A stretch of 64,000 nucleotides of DNA from contig OY728163.1 of NCBI GenBank assembly GCA_963277665.1, positions 1,905,762,644-1,905,826,643 on the forward strand, given 5' to 3'. Source of the stretch: Viscum album. Its lineage: Eukaryota; Streptophyta; Magnoliopsida; Santalales; Viscaceae. The translations under genes were made by a program, and so were the position numbers. Under the pieces are notes generated by a model, which had not been told where the DNA came from, did no database searches, and saw nothing but the letters and a program-made list of their open reading frames with translations. Shown one piece after another: positions 59,916 through 64,000 of this stretch (its first letter is position 1; each line of letters starts with the position of its first letter).

Positions 59916-62900
59916 TGTAACACCCCGAAACTCTTAAGTAAAAACATTGTGTATCCCAAGGATCCCTAAGAAAATTAGGGAATATAATAACACAAGGATT
60001 TAAAATATATTTACTATTTTAAATAAATTAAATTAATAATATATTTTTCAATGCATATGATACTGAGTTAGCATGTGTCGTAAAAAACAACAAATTTCTT
60101 CAATTAATTTCATTACATGCAAGACCAAGTTTTATCGAACAAAAATATATTATTAAAATATTATTATTTAATATAATAAGATATAACTAGTCGTTAAATT
60201 AATAAGTATGAAAATGGTTAAATAACTTCTTAAAATATATGGTTTTCAAAAATATAAAATTAATTCTTTGGTTAAAAATTAATTATAATGAAATATGAAA
60301 ACCAATTGAATATGATAGAAAATATTATTATTTTTTTGCTCACAAAACTATTTTATCCTTATAAATTAAATTAATTAAAATTGGTAAATGATAATGATAA
60401 AATATATATTATATATTTAATAAAATATTTTTTACACTTATCCAATATATTTTATTGGCATAAGATAAAAACAAACCAATTTTTACAGATAAAAGACTAT
60501 ATTTTTATTAAGGCACTTTTATCACCTTTTAATGGAGAACCTATTTTAAATACCATTTTTGGAAATTTTATAAATATTATATGTCAAAGAAAAATTAATA
60601 TTTTAAATAATAACCTATAAATTCGGTTAGGTTGAATTATTGGTATTTTTCTATGAAGTTTCATTTTTTAATGAATAGTGAAAAATAATGAATTTTAATT
60701 CAAAAATATTTTTTCATACAATTTATTTATAAGGTTAAATTATATTTTTAAAGGTTTTTAAAGTTTAATTTGATTTATTATTTATAAATTATTCTAATTT
60801 AGGTAATTGGAACCAATTTCACAATAAAATTGAAGATAAAAATTTAGCAAAATTTCGGTCGTCTTTACATTAAAAACCCACATTATCATTCCATCTGCGT
60901 GATTAAATTTAATGTAATTTATTCCAATTATGTGATTGGATTTTGGAAAAATTGATTCCATATTTGGTATAATAATAATTTATAATTTATAATAAGGTCA
61001 AATTATTTTTTTACCAAAAATATTAGTGAAATTAATTAAAATTAATTACATCGATTAAAGTAAAATTAATCTTAACAAGGGACTAAACCTTAATATTAAG
61101 AAGAAAATGACATATAAAAATGTAAAAAACCTATTTTATGGAAATATTTAGAAAAATAAACCCATAATATTACATAATGGTTAAATTTGAACACTTTGGG
61201 GACAATTAATACTTATGGAACACACAATTATTTTCAAAAATACCAAGTGTGTCCTTTACCTCCACAATAAAAAGAAACTCACACCTACCACATCCTCACA
61301 CATCTCAAGCCAAATTTGGTCGAGAAATATCTGAAAAAATTGATCCTAAAAATACCTAACCTCAACCTATAAGCCTCAAATTATGCATAAATCTATCCAA
61401 GGAATCCCTTTGGTGAAAATCAAAAGGAGTTACTCGAATATGAGGTAACATCTTTCCTCAATCTCTTTAGTTTTATTTCTATTCTAAAACCCCTAAACTC
61501 TTCTTATTCCATGATTATATAAAAAAATAGTATCCTAAATATACTATGAGGTTTTTATGTTAATGATTATACCTACACATACACACACTTCTATATAATG
61601 GGTAATGAACTTACAATTCTTGTGTACGATGAACTATTGCCTCATGAAGCAAAGTTGTTTGTTTATCCTTTATCGGCTCTCATTTTGTAAATTATTATGA
61701 GAAATATATTTATATATTATATATATGATATTTATTATATATTTATTATTATTCAATTATTTTATAACAAATACCTTTATACTTTCCATTTTTTGTAAAT
61801 ACAACAAAATCATTTGTGGAAGTGTGGACTACCGCATCTTCAAAGAGATGTGATTCGTTCAATCTATACATGGAAAGAATTAAGGATTATTTTAATAAAA
61901 ATATGTGACATATAGAACATTAATATTATAATTTATCTATAATATAAATAGGTATCATTTAATTATCACTATTTTAATATGAAAAAGAAATGAAAGTAAC
62001 ATTAATGCATATGTACAACCCACCATCTCCATAAATGGTGCATTTCATTTATTATCTCCAAATATTATGGATTATTATAAATAAATAAATAATGAATATA
62101 TATTATATTTAAATCATGGTTTACAATATTTTTATGATTAAACCATGATCTAATTAATAGGAATAACAAGTATCAAGTCAAAACATACTCGAGAAACTAG
62201 GCAATTAACACCCAAAATAGTGAAAATAACAAAAGATTGTTATCAAAAGGGTAACAAGATATTATAATAAGATAATATATGATATTATAAATATGAATAT
62301 GGTTTTGTATAAAGTTAGTAACATTATTAAAATTTTTATACAAGTGGTTAAATTCCATTCACACAAAATGAAATGCAAGGTAAGAGATTTTCATCTAACT
62401 TTTTACATCAATGAGACAAATGTCTTATTCACCACTTACTTATTTTTTGTGGTGTATTTAATATAACTTTTGATACATTATATAATGAATAATTTTATCT
62501 TAATTTTATTCAAAACTTTCATTTAATGTCATTACTTCATGTGGATTATGATTTAATTGTTTCAAAGTGGCATGAGACACTCTGAAATGTTTAAAGATTA
62601 TTTTCCTCAAAAATGTGTTTAATGATCACCTTTGAAATCTCACCTTATTTTTTGATTATTAACATTATATTAAAATAATCAATTTATCTATGATCATTTT
62701 TATGGTATATTTAATTTTTCTTAAATATTCATATTCTTGTTTAATGGATATTATTATTTCCTAAACTATATACCATTCTTCATACAGTGCTGATTTTGGC
62801 AGTTTTTTAATTATATGGAGAATTATTGATAAATTTGTATCTTCTAATCTATATAGATATTTGATGAGGTACATTGTTAAATATATTAGTCAATATATGG

Positions 62901-63462
62901 GTAATTACTTAGATAGGTATGACTCGTGTGGGGACCATATATATATATATATATATCCTCAATGAATCAATAGTCTCATGAGATGAATTAGTTGGCCAAA
63001 TCAGAATAGTTCAAACTATCATAAGAATATATCTTGATGTTATAGTGGTTCTTGTGATAGATATATGATGTCTAATATTAAATGAATTTCCTTCATTTTA
63101 GTTATCATTTTTATCCATGAGATTTTTCATTGACATATCTATGGATTCATTTCATTCTCAGTTCATTGATTAAGTGGAATGTGTTTCTATTTCTTACCTT
63201 TCCACATCGATTTTTCCTTATCTAGTTATATTAATGGAATATGTTATTTGTTATTTACCATGACAGGTTGATTAATTATCATTGATTCATTATTTATTCC
63301 TCTTTACATACCCTTACTAATCATTTTAGTTCACCCTTATTATGTTTCCTTTTCATAGTTTATGAAAAAGACTCATTTGAATAAGTTTAAGGGATGGGAT
63401 TTATTTCCTTTTATTTAGTATAATGTTTATATTTTCCATTTACCAATTTATAATGGGCATTA
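59916..63462 (+). mobile_element. B-family LTR in plus orientation
   Basis: It begins TGTAACACCCCGAAAC at 59916, the reverse complement of the B LTR tip, and is colinear with B inverted. The palindromic motif copies appear as CCACCATCTCCATAAATGG at 62021, GTGGACTACCGCATC near 61822 and a weaker one near 61622. The TCTCATGAGA-containing block (62972-62981) and 'acccttactaatcat' (about 63308) also match. It ends at GGGCATTATG near 63462. It is about 0.9 kb shorter than B's LTRs. No primer site follows, so it is a solo LTR or a 3' LTR. It contains (AT)n at 62938-62957. Confidence 0.75.
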
Positions 63463-63560
63463 TGTAATGGCCCAAACCTCTCCAGTCCATTAATTTGTGA
63501 AAATGTGGTGTTTGAGGTGTTCTGGGAGGTCAATGTGACTTATCCCCAACACTTTTCCAA
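63463..63560. mobile_element. Start of another LTR-like sequence
   Basis: TGTAATGGCCCAAACCTC has the form of an LTR tip in this window (compare TGTAATGCCCCGACCTC of B) and abuts the previous LTR. The rest of the sequence is tandem repeats and the window ends, so identity is open. Confidence 0.35.
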
Positions 63561-63757
63561 ATTTCCAATTCTGTGAACAGTTCCATCAGTGAACGGTTCT
63601 ATCGGTAACCTCTAACGGTAACCTATATTTCCTTTGACAAATTTCCAATTCTGTGAACAGTTCCATCAGTGAACATTTCTATCGGTAACCTATAACGGTA
63701 ATCTCTCTTTCCTTTGCCAAGTTTCAAATTCTGTAAATAGTTCCATCGGTGAACAAT
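63561..63757. repeat. 80-bp tandem repeat, about 2.4 copies
   Basis: Units start ATTTCCAATTCTGTGAACAG at 63561, 63641 and, diverged (GTTTCAAATTCTGTAAATAG), 63721. Each also contains the smaller string GAACrnTTCTATCGGTAACC, which foreshadows the next array. Confidence 0.88.
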
Positions 63758-64000
63758 GTTCTAATGGTGAGGTTCATGAACAGTGTTCTAACGGTGGGGT
63801 TCATGAATAGTGTTCTATCGATGAGGTTCATGAATAGTGTTCTATCGGCGATGTTCTAATAGTGAGGTTCATGAACAGTGTTCTAACTGTGAGGTTCATG
63901 AACAATGTTCTAACAGTGAGGTTCATGAACAATGTTCTATCGGTGAGGTTTATGAACAATGTTCTATCGGTGAGGTTCTAGCAGTGAGTTTCGTGAACAA
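63758..64000. repeat. 27-bp minisatellite, cut by window end
   Basis: Units of the form GTTCTAACGGTGAGGTTCAT plus GAACAAT start at 63758, 63785, 63812, 63839, 63853, 63880, 63907, 63934, 63961 and 63975. All intervals are 27 except two of 14 (63839-63853 and 63961-63975), so half-units occur. TTCATGAA gives each unit a palindromic centre. Confidence 0.9.

Noticed and set aside
59911..63470. Target duplication (ACCTA) for the plus-strand B-family LTR
   Set aside because: No ACCTA follows the right end, so solo-LTR status is not proven.

Overview
The window is AT-rich nuclear DNA, most likely from a seed plant. Its LTR retrotransposons use an initiator-Met tRNA primer site (TGGTATCAGAG), it carries Ty3/gypsy pol with a plant-type chromodomain, an L1-type LINE with a plant-like RNase H domain, a CACTA element and a tRNA-derived SINE. 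I see no intact host gene, rRNA, functional tRNA or CRISPR array. Almost everything that can be assigned is transposable-element sequence, so this is an intergenic, probably heterochromatic, block. The species cannot be named from the sequence.

Left half (1-43.1 kb): one deep nest of minus-strand Ty3/gypsy-type elements, named here by letter. E (from before 2309 to 36153) keeps a left LTR piece, a short interior and a right LTR that was split twice. A (7140-14661, target duplication ATACA) and C (14904-35250, target duplication AAAAT) both sit in E's right LTR. C itself was opened by B (21000-32298, target duplication GTTTT). A B-family LTR (1-2308) interrupts E's left LTR. E in turn ends inside the reverse transcriptase of F (36154 to about 42.4 kb). 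Removing the inserts in order rejoins C gag across B and E's LTR across A and C. A is GC- and CpG-rich with very similar LTRs. C, E and F are AT-rich and decayed.

Right half (43.1-64 kb): G is a decayed gypsy reverse transcriptase (43130-44450) interrupted by a 770-bp CACTA element with TAT target duplication. D (47593-56191) is a long element with primer site, polypurine tract and both LTRs but no pol that I can recognise. Next come a 5'-truncated LINE on the plus strand (56450-59037), a B-family LTR in plus orientation (59916 to about 63462), and LTR-like sequence carrying 80-bp and 27-bp tandem repeats that run off the window end.

Functional picture: A, B and D keep the cis signals for retrotransposition (LTR ends, primer site, and polypurine tract in B and D) but lack their own pol. 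C, F and G have pol remnants full of stops. C, D and E share a polypurine-tract block and look like one lineage. The most unusual structures are inside LTRs: a five-copy repeat of about 165 bp in A, and three copies of a palindromic motif in every B-family LTR.
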